Assembly (NCBI RefSeq): GCF_029227915.1
Contig: NC_079887.1
Location: forward strand, 1,426,001 to 1,490,000
Direction of reading: 5' to 3'
Source: Hydractinia symbiolongicarpus
Lineage: Eukaryota; Cnidaria; Hydrozoa; Anthoathecata; Hydractiniidae
Length of the DNA stretch: 64,000 bases
Below the pieces are notes generated by a model, which saw nothing but the letters and a program-made list of their open reading frames with translations, was not told the origin of the DNA and ran no database searches. The translations under genes and the position numbers were made by a program. Position 1 is the stretch's first letter. Every line of letters begins with the position of its first letter. Of the stretch, positions 12,301-26,700 are shown piece after piece.

Positions 12301-15300
12301 GCCGGCAAACGAAGATCCGCGATTTCCCGTAAATCCCGGACTCGGCCCGTATAGTCAAAAGTGTAGAAAGAAAGTACCCTGTGAGTAAACTCATTTCCCG
12401 AACGATTTTTTAAATTATCTTTTCACCACTAAAACGCATGAGACTTGTAGTTTTCAAAAATGTTTTCATTTTTGATGAGACGCTGAATAAAAAAAGTTTA
12501 ATCGCCGGCAAACGAAAACCCGCGATTTACCGTAAGCCCCTGCTCGACCCGTATAGTCAAAAGTATACAGAGAAAGTACCCAGGGAGTAAACTCATTTCC
12601 CGAACGATTTTTTAAATTATTTTTTCACCACTAAAACGCATGAGACTTGTAGTTTTCAGAAATGTTTTCATTTTTGATGAGACGCTTAATGAAAGTGGTT
12701 TAATCGCCAGCAAACGAAACCCCGCGATTTCCCGTAAATCCCGGACTTGGCCCGTATAGTCGAATGTTTACAAAGAAAGTACCCTGTGAGTAAACTCATT
12801 TCCAAAACGATTTTTTAAATTATCTTTTCACCACTAAAACGCATGAGACTTATAGTTTTCAAAAATGTTTTCATTTTTGATGAGACGCTGAATAAAAGAA
12901 GTTTAATCGCCGGCAAACGAAAACCCGCCATTTCCCGTAAACCCCGGACTCGACCCGTATAGTCAAAAGTATACAGAGAAAGTACCCAGGGAGTAAACTC
13001 ATTTCCCGAACGATTTTTTATATTATTTTTTTACCACTAAACGCATGAGACTTGTAGTTTTCAAAAATATTTTTATATTTGATGGGACGCTGAATAAAAG
13101 AAGTTTAATCGCCGGCAAACGAAGATCCGCGATTTCCCGTAAATCCCGGACTCGGCCCGTATAGTCAAAAGTGTACAAAGAAAGTACCCAGGGAGTAAAC
13201 TCATTTCCCGAACGATTTTTTAAATTATCTTTTCACCACTAAAACGCATGAGACTTGTAGTTTTCAGAAATGTTTTCAATTTTGATGAGACGCTGAAAGA
13301 AAGAAGTTAAATCGCCGGCAAACGAAAACCCGCCATATCCCATAAACCCCTGACTCGGCCCGTATAGTCAAAAGTATACAAAGAAATTACCCAGGGAGTA
13401 AACTCATTTTCCGAACGATTTTTTAAATTATTTTTTCACCACTACAACGCATGAGACTTGTAGTTTTTAAAATGTTTCATTTTTGATGAGACGCTGAATA
13501 AAAGAAGTTTAATCGCCGGCAAACGAAAACCCATCATTTCCCGTAAACCCCGGACTCGGCCCGTATAGTCAAAAGTATACAAAGAAAGTACCCTGTGAGT
13601 AAACTCATTTCCAAAACGATTTTTTAAATTATCTTTTCACCACTAAAACGCATGAGACTTGTAGTTTTCAAAAATGTTTTCATTTTTGATGAGACGCTGA
13701 ATAAAAGAAGTTTAATCGCCGGCAAACGAAAACCCGCGATTTCCCGTAAATCACGGGCTTTGCCCGTATAGTCGAATGTATACAAAGAAAGTACCCTGTG
13801 AGTAAACTCATTTCCCGAACGATTTTTTAAATTATTTTTTCTCCACTAAAACGCATGAGACTTGTAGTTTTCAGAAATGTTTTCATTTTTGATGAGACGC
13901 TTAATGAAAGTGGTTCAATCGCCAGCAAACGAAAACCCGCGATTTCCCGTAAATCCCGGGCTTGGCCCGTATAGTCGAATGTTTACAAAGAAAGTACCCT
14001 GTGAGTAAACTCATTTCCAAAACGATTTTTTAAATTATCTTTTCACCACTAAAACGCATGAGACTTGTAGTTTTCAAAAATGTTTTCATTTTTGATGAGA
14101 CGCTGAATAAAAAAAGTTTAATCGCCGGCAAACGAAAACCCGCGATTTACCGTAAGCCCCTGCTCGACCCGTATAGTCAAAAGTATACAGAGAAAGTACC
14201 CAGGGAGTAAACTCATTTCCCGAACGATTTTTTAAATTATTTTTTCACCACTAAAACGCATGAGACTTGTAGTTTTCAGAAATGTTTTCATTTTTGATGA
14301 GACGCTTAATGAAAGTGGTTTAATCGCCAGCAAACGAAACCCCGCGATTTCCCGTAAATCCCGGACTTGGCCCGTATAGTCGAATGTTTACAAAGAAAGT
14401 ACCCTGTGAGTAAACTCATTTCCAAAACGATTTTTTAAATTATCTTTTCACCACTAAAACGCATGAGACTTGTAGTTTTCAAAAATGTTTTCATTTTTGA
14501 TGAGACGCTGAATAAAAGAAGTTTAATCGCCGGCAAACAAAAACCCGCCATTTCCCGTAAACCCCGGACTCGACCCGTATAGTCAAAAGTATACAGAGAA
14601 AGTACCCAGGGAGTAAACTCATTTCCCGAACGATTTTTTATATTATTTTTTTACCACTAAACGCATGAGACTTGTAGTTTTCAAAAATATTTTTATATTT
14701 GATGGGACGCTGAATAAAAGAAGTTTAATCGCCGGCAAACGAAGATCCGCGATTTCTCGTAAATCCCGGACTCGGCCCGTATAGTCAAAAGTGTACAAAG
14801 AAAGTACCCAGGGAGTAAACTCATTTCCCGAACGATTTTTTAAATTATTTTTTAACCACTAAAACCCATGAGACTTTTAGTTTTTAAAAATGTTTTCATT
14901 TTTGATGAGACGCTGAAAGAAAGAAGTTAAGTCGCCGGCAAACGAAAACCCGCCTTATCCCATAAACCCCTGACTCGGCCCGTATAGTCAAAAGTATACA
15001 AAGAAATTACCCAGGGAGTAAACTCATTTTCCGAACGATTTTTTAAATTATTTTTTCACCACTACAACGCATGAGACTTGTAGTTTTTAAAAATGTTTTC
15101 ATTTTTGATGAGACGCTGAATAAAAGAAGTTTAATCGCCAGCAAACGAAAACCCGCCATTTCCCGTAAACCCCGGACTCGGCCCGTATAGTCAAAAGTAT
15201 ACAAAGAAAGTACCCAGGGAGTAAACTCATTTTCCGAACGATTTTTTAAATTATTTTTTCACCACTACAACGCATGAGACTTGTAGTTTTCAAAAATGTT

Positions 15301-15643
15301 TTCATTTTTGATGAGACGCTGAATAAAAGAAGTTTATTCGCACTCAAACGAAAATCCGCGATTTCCCGTAAATCCCGGACTCGGCCCGTAAAGTCCAAAG
15401 TATACAAAGAAAGTACCCAGGGAGTAAACTCATTTTCCGAACGATTCTTTAAATTATTTTTTCACCACTAAAACGCATGAGACTTGCAGTTTTCAAAAAT
15501 GTTTTCATATTTGATGAGACGCTTAATGAAAGAGGTTTAATCGCCGGCAAACGAAATCCCGCGATTTCCCGTAAATCCCGGGCTTGGCCCGTATATTCGA
15601 ATGTATACAAAGAAAGTACCTAGGGAGTGAACTCATTTCCCGA
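9371..15643 (+). repeat. 6273-bp higher-order unit, copy 2 (about 31 monomers)
   Basis: This is the direct tandem copy of 3098-9370. The match ends at 9386/15659, where TTAAATTA gives way to TTAAATTT, after about 15 bp of ambiguous shared sequence. The near-identity indicates a very recent duplication or gene conversion, or possibly an assembly duplication. Confidence 0.93.
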
Positions 15644-16244
15644 ACGATTTTTTAAATTTTTTTTTCACCACTATAACGCATGAGACTTGTAGTTTTTAAA
15701 AATGTTTTCATTTTTGATGAGACGCTGAATAATAGAAGTTTAATCGCCGGCAAACGAAAACCTGCGACTTCCCGTAAATCCCGGACTCGGCCCGTATTGT
15801 CAAAAGTATACAAAGAAAGTACCCAGGGAGTAAACTCATTTCCCGAACGATTTTTTAAATTATTTTTTCACTACTAAAACGCATGAGACTTGTAGTTTTC
15901 AAAAATGTTTTCATTTTTGATGAGACGCTGAATAAAAGAAGTTTAATCGCCGGCAAACGAAAACCTGCGATTTCCCGTAAATCCCGGACTCGGCCCGTAT
16001 AGTAAAGAAAGTACCCGGGATGTAAACTCATTTCCCGAACGATTTTTTAAAATATTTTTTCACCACTAAAACGCATGAGACTTGTAGTTTTTAAAAATGT
16101 TTTCATTTTTGATAAGACGCTGAAAAAAAGAAGTTATATCGCCGGCAAACGAAATCCCGCCATTTCCCGTAAACCCATGACTCGGCCCGTATAGTCAAAA
16201 GTATACAAAGAAATTACCCAGGGAGTAAACACATTTCCCGAACG
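15644..16244 (+). repeat. Satellite, no clear higher-order copy
   Basis: Three monomers lie between the 6.27-kb duplication and the next block: a TTG-form monomer at 15680, a short 192-bp monomer at about 15883 and a GAAAAAAAGAAG monomer at about 16075. A similar order occurs at 26415-26990 and 30450-31030. Nothing but satellite is present. Confidence 0.8.
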
Positions 16245-18080
16245 ATTTTTTAAATTATTATTTCACCACTAAAGCCCATGAGACTTGTAGTTTTTAAAAA
16301 TGTTTTCATTTTTGATGAGACGCTTAATGAAAGTGGTTTAATCGCCAGCAAACGAAAACCCGCGATCTCCCGTAAATACCGGGCTTGGCCCGTATAGTCG
16401 AATGTTTACAAAGAAAGTACCCTGTGAGTAAACTCATTTCCAAAACAATTTTTTAAATTATCTTTTCACCACTAAAACGCATGAGACTTGTAGTTTTTAA
16501 AAATGTTTTCATTTTTGATGAGACGCTGAGTAAAAGAAGTTTAATCGCCGGCAAACGAAAACCCGCCATTTCCCGTAAACCCCGGACTCGGCCCGTATAG
16601 TCAAAAGTATACAAAGAAAGTACCCAGGGAGTAAACTCATTTTCCGAACGATTTTTTAAATTATTTTTTCACCACTAAAACGCATGAGACTTGTAGTTTT
16701 CAAAAATATTTTCATTTTTGATGAGACGCTGAATAAAAGAAGTTTATTCGCACTCAAACGAAAATCCGCGATTTCCCGTAAATCCCGGACTCGGCCCGTA
16801 TAGTCCAAAGTATACAAAGAAAGTACCCAGGGAGTAAACGAATTTTCCGAACGATTTTTTAAATTATTTTTTCACCACTAAAACGCATGAGACTTGTAGT
16901 TTTCAAAAATGTTTTCATATTTGATGAGACGCTTAATGAAAGAGGTTTAATCGCAGGCAAACGAAATCCCGCGATTTCCCCTAAATCCCGGGCTTGGCCC
17001 GTATAGTCGAATGTATACAAAAAAAGTACCTAGGGAGTAAACTCATTTCCCGAACGATTTTTTAATTTTTTTTTTCACCACTAAAACGCATGAGACTTGT
17101 AGTTTTTAAAAATGTTTTCATTTTTGATGAGACGCTGAATAAAAGAAGTTTAATCGCCGGCAAACGAAAACCTGCGATTTCCCGTAAATGCCGGACTCGG
17201 CCCGTATTGTCAAAAGTATACAAAGAAAGTACCCAAGGAGTAAACTCATTTCCCGAACGATTTTTTAAATTATTTTTTCACCACTAAAACGCATGAGACT
17301 TGTAGTTTTCAAAAATGTTTTCATTTTTGATGAGACGCTGAATAAAAGAAGTTTATTCGCCGGCAAACGAAAACCTGCGATTTCCCGTAAATCCCGGACT
17401 CGGCCCGTATAGTCAAAAGTATACAAAGAAAGTACCCAGGGAGTAAACTCATTTCCCGCACGATTTTTTAAATTACTTTTTCACCACTAAAACGCATGAG
17501 ACTTGTAGTTTTTAAAAATGTTTTCATTTTTGATGAGACGCTGAATAAAAGAAGTTTAATCGCCGGCAAACGAAACCTGCGATTTCCCGTAAATCCTGGA
17601 CTCGGCCCATATAGTCAAAAGTATACAAAGAAAGTACCCAGGGAGTAAACCCATTTTCCGAACGATTTTTTAAATTATTTTTTCACCACTAAAACGCATG
17701 AGACTTGTAGTTTTCAAAAATGTTTTCATATTTGATGAGACGCTTAATGAAAGAGGTTTAATCGCCGGCAAACGAAATCCCGCGATTTCCCGTAAATCCC
17801 GGGCTTGGCCCGTACAGTCGAATGTATACAAAGAAAGTACGTAGGGTGTAAACTCATTTCCCGAACGATTTTTTAATTTTTTTTTTCACCACTAAAACGC
17901 ATGAGACTTGTAGTTTTTAAAAATGTTTTCATTTTTGATGAGACGCTGAATAAAAGAAGTTTAATCGCCGGCAAACGAAAACCTGCGATTTCCCGTAAAT
18001 CCCGGACTCGGCCCGTATTGTCAAAAGTATACAAAGAAAGTACCCAGGGAGTAAACTCATTTCCCGAACGATTTTTTAAA
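16245..18080 (+). repeat. 9-monomer block, copy 1 (offset 3041 bp)
   Basis: This aligns with 19286-21120 at 3041 bp. Shared rare markers include CGATCTCCCGTAAATACC, CCCCTAAATCCC and the AAATGCCGGACTC monomer at 17090 (copy at 20131). Scattered substitutions show it is older than the 6.27-kb event. Confidence 0.85.
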
Positions 18081-19285
18081 TTATTTTTTCACCACTAAAA
18101 CGCATGAGACTTGTAGTTTTCAAAAATGTTTTCATTTTTGATGAGACGCTGAATAAAAGAAGTTTATTCGCCGGCAAACGAAAACCTTCGATTTCCCGTA
18201 AATCCCGGACTCGGCCCGTATAGTCAAAAGTATACAAAGAAAGTACCCAGGGAGTAAACTCATTTCCTGAACGATTTTTTAAATTACTTTTTCACCACTA
18301 AAACGCATGAGACTTGTAGTTTTTAAAAATATTTTCATTTTTGATGAGACGCTGAATAAAAGAAGTTTAATCGCCGGCAAACGAAACCTGCGATTTCCCG
18401 TAAATCCTGGACTCGGCCCGTATAGTCAAAAGTATACAAAGAAAGTACCCAGGGAGTAAACTCATTTCCCAAACGTTTTTTAAATTATTATTTCACCACT
18501 AAAGCCCATGAGACTTGTAGTTTTTAAAAATGTTTTTATTTTTGATGAGACGCTTAATGAAAGTGGTTTAATCGCCAGCAAACGAAAACCCGCGATTTCC
18601 CGTAAATCCCGGGCTTGGCCCGTATAATCGAATGTTTACAAAGAAAGTACCCTGTGAGTAAACTCATTTCCAAAACGATTTTTTAAATTATCTTTTCACC
18701 ACTAAAACGCATGAGACTTGTAGTTTTTAAAAATGTTTTCATTTTTGATGAGACGCTGAAAAAAAGAAGTTAAATCGCCGGCAAACGAAAACCCGCCATT
18801 TCCCATAAACCCCTGACTCGGCCCGTATAGTCAAAAGTATACAAAGAAATTACCCAGGGAGTTAAACTCATTTCCCGAACGATTTTTTAAATTATTTTTT
18901 TACCACTAAAACGCATGAGACTTGTAGTTTTCAAAAATGTTTTCATTTTTGATGAGACGCTGAATAAAAGAAGTTTATTCGCTGGCAAACGAAAACCTGC
19001 AATTTCCATAAATCCCGGACTCGGCCCGTATAGTCAAAAGTATACAAAGAAAGTACCCAGGGAGTAAACTCATTTCCCGAACGATTTTTTAAATTACTTT
19101 TTCACCACTAAAACACATGAGACTTGTAGTTTTTAAAAATGTTTTCATTTTTGATGAGACGCTGAATAAAAGAAGTTTAATCGCCAGGAAACGAAACCTG
19201 CGATTTCCCGTAAATCCTGGACTCGGCCCGTATAGTCAAAAGTATACAAAGAAAGTACCCAGGGAGTAAACTCATTTCCCAAACG
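18081..19285 (+). repeat. Satellite spacer between the two 9-monomer blocks
   Basis: About six monomers of mixed subtype, including 202-bp TCCTGG forms, a CTGTGAG form and a GAAAAAAAGAAG form with an extra T in GGGAGTTAAAC. The subtype order resembles 23770-24560 and 27600-28600. No other sequence is present. Confidence 0.75.
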
Positions 19286-21120
19286 ATTTTTTAAATTATT
19301 ATTTCACCACTAAAGCCCATGAGACTTGTAGTTTTTAAAAATGTTTTCATTTTTGATGAGACGCTTAATGAAAGTGGTTTAATCGCCAGCAAACGAAAAC
19401 CCGCGATCTCCCGTAAATACCGGGCTTGGCCCGTATAGTCGAATGTTTACAAAGAAAGTACCCTGTGAGTAAACTCATTTCCAAAACAATTTTTTAAATT
19501 ATCTTTTCACCACTAAAACGCATGAGACTTGTAGTTTTTAAAAATGTTTTCATTTTTGATGAGACGCTGAATAAAAGAAGTTTAATCGCCGGCAAACGAA
19601 AACCCGCCATTTCCCGTAAACCCCGGACTCGGCCCGTATAGTCAAAAGTATACAAAGAAAGTACCCAGGGAGTAAACTCATTTTCCGAACGATTTTTTAA
19701 ATTATTTTTACACCACTAAAACGCATGAGACTTGTAGTTTTCAAAAATATTTTCATTTTTGATGAGACGCTGAATAAAAGAAGTTTATTCGCACTCAAAC
19801 GAAAATCCGCGATTTCCCGTAAATCCCGGACTCGGCCCGTATAGTCCAAAGTATACAAAGAAAGTACCCAGGGAGTAAACGCATTTTCCGAACGATTTTT
19901 TAAATTATTTTTTCACCACTAAAACGCATGAGACTTGTAGTTTTCAAAAATGTTTTCATATTTGATGAGACGCTTAATGAAAGAGGTTTAATCGCAGGCA
20001 AACGAAATCCCGCGATTTCCCCTAAATCCCGGGCTTGGCCCGTATAGTCGAATGTATACAAAAAAAGTACCTAGGGAGTAAACTCATTTCCCGAACGATT
20101 TTTTAATTTTTTTTTTCGTCACTAAAACGCATGAGACTTGTAGTTTTTAAAAATGTTTTCATTTTTGATGAGACGCTGAATAAAAGAAGTTTAATCGCCG
20201 GCAAACGAAAACCTGCGATTTCCCGTAAATGCCGGACTCGGCCCGCATTGTCAAAAGTATACAAAGAAAGTACCCAAGGAGTAAACTCATTTCCCGAACG
20301 ATTTTTTAAATTATTTTTTCACCACTAAAACGCATGAGACTTGTAGTTTTCAAAAATGTTTTCATTTTTGATGAGACGCTGAATAAAAGAAGTTTATTCG
20401 CCGGCAAACGAAAACCTGCGATTTCCCGTAAATCCCGGACTCGGCCCGTATAGTCAAAAGTATACAAAGAAAGTACCCAGGGAGTAAACTCATTTCCCGC
20501 ACGATTTTTTAAATTACTTTTTCACCACTAAAACGCATGAGACTTGTAGTTTTTAAAAATGTTTTCATTTTTGATGAGACGCTGAATAAAAGAAGTTTAA
20601 TCGCCGGCAAACGAAACCTGCGATTTCCCGTAAATCCTGGACTCGGCCCATATAGTCAAAAGTATACAAAGAAAGTACCCAGGGAGTAAACTCATTTTCC
20701 GAACGATTTTTTAAATTATTTTTTCACCACTAAAACGCATGAGACTTGTAGTTTTCAAAAATGTTTTCATATTTGATGAGACGCTTAATGAAAGAGGTTT
20801 AATCGCCGGCAAACGAAATCCCGCGATTTCCCGTAAATCCCGGGCTTGGCCCGTACAGTCGAATGTATACAAAGAAAGTACCTAGGGAGTAAACTCATTT
20901 CCCGAACGATTTTTTAATTTTTTTTTTCACCACTAAAACGCATGAGACTTGTAGTTTTTAAAAATGTTTTCATTTTTGATGAGACGCTGAATAAAAGAAG
21001 TTTAATCGCCGGCAAACGAAAACCTGCGATTTCCCGTAAATCCCGGACTCGGCCCGTATTGTCAAAAGTATACAAAGAAAGTACACAGGGAGTAAACTCA
21101 TTTCCCGAACGATTTTTTAA
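19286..21120 (+). repeat. 9-monomer block, copy 2 (offset 3041 bp)
   Basis: Second copy of 16245-18080. The match ends near 21120, where the tail changes from AAATTATTTTTT to the long T tract and an extra TTG-form monomer begins at 21145. Confidence 0.85.
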
Positions 21121-23720
21121 TTTTTTTTTTCACCACTAAAACGCATGAGACTTGTAGTTTTTAAAAATGTTTTCATTTTTGATGAGACGCTGAATAAAAG
21201 AAGTTTAATCGCCGGCAAACGAAAACCTGCGATTTCCCGTAAATCCCGGACTCGGCCCGTATTGTCAAAAGTATACAAAGAAAGTACCCAAGGAGTAAAC
21301 TCATTTCCCGAACGATTTTTTAAATTATTTTTTCACCACTACAACGCATGAGACTTGTAGTTTTTAAAAATGTTTTCATTTTTGATGAGACGCTGAATAA
21401 AAGAAGTTTATTCGCCGGCAAACGAAAACCTGCGATTTCTCGTAAATCCCGGACTCGGCCCGTATAGTCAAAAGTATACAAAGAAAGTACCCAGGGAGTA
21501 AACTCATTTCCCGCACGATTTTTTAAATTACTTTTTCACCACTAAAACGCATGAGACTTGTAGTTTTTAAAGATGTTTTCATTTTTGATGAGACGCTGAA
21601 TAAAAGAAGTTTATTCACCGGCAAACGAAAACCTGCGATTTCCCGTAAATCCCGGACTCGGCCCATATAGTCAAAAGTATACAAAGAAAGTAACCAGGGA
21701 GTAAACTCATTTCCCGAACGATTTTTTAAATTACTTTTTCACCACTAAAACGCATGAGACTTGTAGTTTTTAAAAATATTTTCATTTTTGATGAGACGCT
21801 GAATAAAAGAAGTTTAATCGCCGGCAAACGAAACCTGCGATTTCCCGTAAATCCTGGACTCGGCCCGTATAGTCAAAAGTATACAAAGAAAGTACCCAAG
21901 GAGTAAACTCATTTCCCGAACGATTTTTTAAATTATTTTTTCACCACTAAAACGCATGAGACTTGTAGTTTTCAAAAATGTTTTCATTTTTGATGAGACG
22001 CTGAATAAAAGAAGTTTATTCGCCGGCAAACGAAAACCTGCGATTTCTCGTAAATCCCGGACTCGGCCCGTATAGTCAAAAGTATACAAAGAAAGTACCC
22101 AGGGAGTAAACTCATTTCCCGCACGATTTTTTAAATTACTTTTTCACCACTAAAACGCATGAGACTTGTAGTTTTTAAAGATGTTTTCATTTTTGATGAG
22201 ACGCTGAATAAAAGAAGTTTAATCGCCGGCAAACGAAACCTGCGATTTCCCGTAAATCCTGGACTCGGCCCATATAGTCAAAAGTATACAAAGAAAGTAC
22301 CCAGGGAGTAAACTCATTTTTCGAACGATTTTTTAAATTATTTTTTCACCACTAAAACGCATGAGACTTGTAGTTTTCAAAAATGTTTTCATATTTGATG
22401 AGACGCTTAATGAAAGAGGTTTAATCGCCGGCAAACGAAAACCCGCGATTTCCCGTAAGTCCCGGGCTTGGCCCGTATAGTCGAATGTTTACAAAGAAAG
22501 TACCCTGTGAGTAAACTCATTTCCAAAACGATTTTTTAAATTATCTTTTCACCACTAAAACGCATGAGACTTGTAGTTTTTAAAAATGTTTTCATTTTTG
22601 ATGAGACGCTGAATAAAAGAAGTTTAATCGCCAGGAAACGAAACCTGCGATTTCCCGTAAATCCTGGACTCGGCCCGTATAGTCAAAAGTATACAAAGAA
22701 AGTACCCAGGGAGTAAACTCATTTCCCAAACGATTTTTTAAATTATTATTTCACCACTAAAGCCCATGAGACTTGTAGTTTTTAAAAATGTTTTCATTTT
22801 TGATGAGACGCTTAATGAAAGTGGTTTAATCGCCAGCAAACGAAAACCCGCGATCTCCCGTAAATACCGGGCTTGGCCCGTATAGTCGAATGTTTACAAA
22901 GAAAGTACCCTGTGAGTAAACTCATTTCCAAAACAATTTTTTAAATTATCTTTTCACCACTAAAACGCATGAGACTTGTAGTTTTTAAAAATGTTTTCAT
23001 TTTTGATGAGACGCTGAGTAAAAGAAGTTTAATCGCCGGCAAACGAAAACCCGCCATTTCCCGTAAACCCCGGACTCGGCCCGTATAGTCAAAAGTATAC
23101 AAAGAAAGTACCCAGGGAGTAAACTCATTTTCCGAACGATTTTTTAAATTATTTTTTCACCACTAAAACGCATGAGACTTGTAGTTTTTAAAAATGTTTT
23201 CATTTTTGATGAGACGCTTAATGAAAGTTGTTTAATCGCCAGCAAACGAAAACCCGCGATTTCCCGTAAATCCCGGACTCAGCCCGTATAGTCCAAAGTA
23301 TACAAAGAAAGTACCCAGGGAGTAAACTCATTTTCCGAACGATTTTTTAAATTATTTTTTCACCACTAAAACGCATGAGATTGTAGTTTTCAAAAATGTT
23401 TTCATATTTGATGAGACGCTTAATGAAAGAGGTTTAATCGCCGGCAAACGAAATCCCGCGATTTCCCGTAAATCCCGGGCTTGGCCGTACAGTCGAATGT
23501 ATACAAAGAAAGTACCTAGGGAGTAAACTCATTTCCCGAACGATTTTTAATTTTTTTTTTCACCACTAAAACGCATGAGACTTGTAGTTTTTAAAAATGT
23601 TTTCATTTTTGATGAGACGCTGAATAAAAGAAGTTTAATCGCCGGCAAACGAAAACCTGCGATTTCCCGTAAATCCCGGACTCGGCCCGTATTGTCAAAA
23701 GTATACAAAGAAAGTACCCA
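21121..23720 (+). repeat. Mixed satellite with 608-bp and 3447-bp internal matches
   Basis: Positions about 21372-21612 match 21980-22220 at 608 bp (shared TTTCTCGTAAA and TTTAAAGATG). Positions about 22547-23167 match 19100-19720 at 3447 bp (shared GCCAGGAAACG and CGATCTCCCG). Two neighbouring monomers near 23380 and 23540 carry single-base losses (GAGATTGTAG, TTGGCCGTAC, a five-T CGATTTTTAA). Confidence 0.75.
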
Positions 23721-26700
23721 GGGAGTAAACTCATTTCCCGAACGATTTTTTAAATTATTTTTTCACCACTAAAACGCATGAGACTTGTAGTTTTCAAAAA
23801 TGTTTTCATTTTTGATGAGACGCTGAATAAAAGAAGTTTATTCGCCGGCAAACGAAAACCTGCGATTTCCCGTAAATCCCGGACTCGGCCCGTATAGTCA
23901 AAAGTATACAAAGAAAGTACCCAGGGAGTAAGCTCATTTCCCGAACGATTTTTTAAATTACTTTTTCACCACTAAAACGCATGAGACTTGTAGTTTTTAA
24001 AAATGTTTTCATTTTTGATGAGACGCTGAATAAAAGAAGTTTAATCGCCGGCAAACGAAACCTGCGATTTCCCGTAAATCCTGGACTCGGCCCGTATAGT
24101 CAAAAGTATACAAAGAAAGTACCCAGGGAGTAAACTCATTTCCCAAACGATTTTTTAAATTAATATTTCACCACTACGGCCCATGAGACTTGTAGTTTTT
24201 AAAAATGTTTTCATTTTTGATGAGACGCTGAAAAAAAGAAGTTAAATCGCCGGCAAACGAAAACCCGCCATTTCCCATAAACCCCTGACTCGGCCCGTAT
24301 AGTCAAAAGTATACAAAGAAATTACCCAGGGAGTTAAACTCATTTCCCGAACGATTTTTTAAATTATTTTTTCACCACTAAAACGCATGAGACTTGTAGT
24401 TTTCAAAAATGTTTTCATTTTTGATGAGACGCAGATTAAAAGAAGTTTATTCGCCGGCAAACGAAAACCTGCGATTTCCCGTAAATCCCGGACTCGGCCC
24501 GTATAGTCAAAAGTATACAAAGAAAGTACCCAGGGAGTAAACTCATTTCCCGAACGATTTTTTAAATTACTTTTTCACCACTAAAACGCATGAGACTTGT
24601 AGTTTTTAAAAATGTTTTCATTTTTGATTAGACGCTGAATAAAAGAAGTTTAATCGCCGGCAAACGAAACCTGCGATTTCCCGTAAATCCTGGACTCGGC
24701 CCGTATAGTCAAAAGTATACAAAGAAAGTACCCAGGGAGTAAACTCATTTCCCAAACGATTTTTTAAATTATTATTTCACCACTAAAGCCCATGAGACTT
24801 GTAGTTTTTAAAAATGTTTTTATTTTTGATGAGACGCTTAATGAAAGTGGTTTAATCGCCAGCAAACGAAAACCCGCGATTTCACGTAAATCCCGGGCTT
24901 GGCCCGTATAGTCGAATGTTTATAAAGAAAGTACCCAGGGAGTAAACTCATTTCTCGAACGATTTTTTAAATTATTTTTTCACCACTAAAACGCATGAGA
25001 CTTGTAGTTTTTAAAAATGTTTTCATTTTTGATGAGACGCTGAATAAAAAAGTTTAATCGCCGGCAAACGAAAACCCGCCATTTCCCATAAACCCCTGAC
25101 TCGGCCCGTATAGTCAAAAGTATACAAAGAAATTACCCAGGGAGTTAAACTCATTTCCCGAACGATTTTTTAAATTATTTTTTCACCACTAAAACGCATG
25201 AGACTTGTAGTTTTCAAAAATGTTTTCATTTTTGATGAGACGCTGAATAAAAGAAGTTTATTCGCCAGCAAACGAAGACCTGCGATTTCCCTTTAAATCC
25301 CGGACGCGGCCCGTATAGTCAAAAGTATACAAAGAAAGTACCCAGGGAGTAAACTCATTTCCCGAACGATTTTTTAAATTACTTTTTCACCACTAAAACG
25401 AATGAGACTTGTAGTTTTTAAAAATGTTTTCATTTTTGATGAGACGCTGAATAAAAAAAGTTTAATCGCCGGGAAACGAAACCTGCGATTTCCCGTAAAT
25501 CCTGGACTCGGCCCGTATAGTCAAAAGTATACAAAGAAAGTACCCAGGGAGTAAACTCATTTCCCAAACGATTTTTTAAATTATTATTTCACCACTAAAG
25601 CCCATGAGACTTGTAGTTTTTAAAAATGTTTTCATTTTTGATGAGACGCTTAATGAAAGTGGTTTAATCGCCAGCAAACGAAAACCCGCGATCTCCCGTA
25701 AATACCGGGCTTGGCCCGTATAGTCGAATGTTTACAAAGAAAGTACCCTGTGAGTAAACTCATTTCCAAAACGATTTTTAAATTATCTTTTCACCACTAA
25801 AACGCATGAGACTTGTAGTTTTTAAAAATGTTTTCATTTTTGATGAGACGCTGAATAAAAGAAGTTTAATCGCCGGCAAACGAAAACCCGCCATTTCCCG
25901 TAAACCCCGGACTCGGCCCGTATAGTCAAAAGTATACAAAGAAAGTACCCAGGGAGTAAACTCATTTTCCGAACGATTTTTTAAATTATTTTTTCACCAC
26001 TACAACGCATGAGACTTGTAGTCTTTAAAAATGTTTTCATTTTTGATGAGACGCTGCATAAAAGAAGTTCATTCGCACTCAAACAAAAATCCGCGATTTC
26101 CCGTAAATCCCGGACTCGGCCCGTATAGTCCAAAGTATACAAAGAAAGTACCCAGGGAGTAAACTCATTTTCCGAACGATTTTTTAAATTATTTTTTCAC
26201 CACTAAAACGCATGAGACTTGTAGTTTTCAAAAATGTTTTCATATTTGATGAGACGCTTAATGAAAGAGGTTTAATCGCCGGCAAACGAAATCCTGCGAT
26301 TTCCCGTAAATCCCTTGCTGGGCCCGTATATTTGAATGTATACAAAGAAAGTACCCAGGGAGTAAACTCATTTTCCGAACGATTTTTTAAATTATTTTTT
26401 CACCACTAAAACGCATGAGACTTGTAGTTTTCAAAAATGTTTTCATTTTTGATGAGACGCTGAATAAAAGAAGTTTAATCGCCGGCAAACGAAAACCTGC
26501 GATTTCCCGTAAATCCCGGACTCGGCCCGTATAGTAAAGAAAGTACCCGGGATGTAAACTCAATTCCCGAACGATTTTTTAAAATATTTTTTCAACACTA
26601 AAACGCATGAGACTTGTAGTTTTCAAAAATGTTTTCATTTTTGATGAGACGCTGAATAAAAGAAGTTTAATCGCCGGCAAACGAAAACCTGCGATTTCCC

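Noticed and set aside
3098-15643. LTR-type element with long direct repeats
   Set aside because: The 6273-bp copies are adjacent and consist wholly of satellite monomers, with no polymerase or gag-like frame and no target-site duplication.
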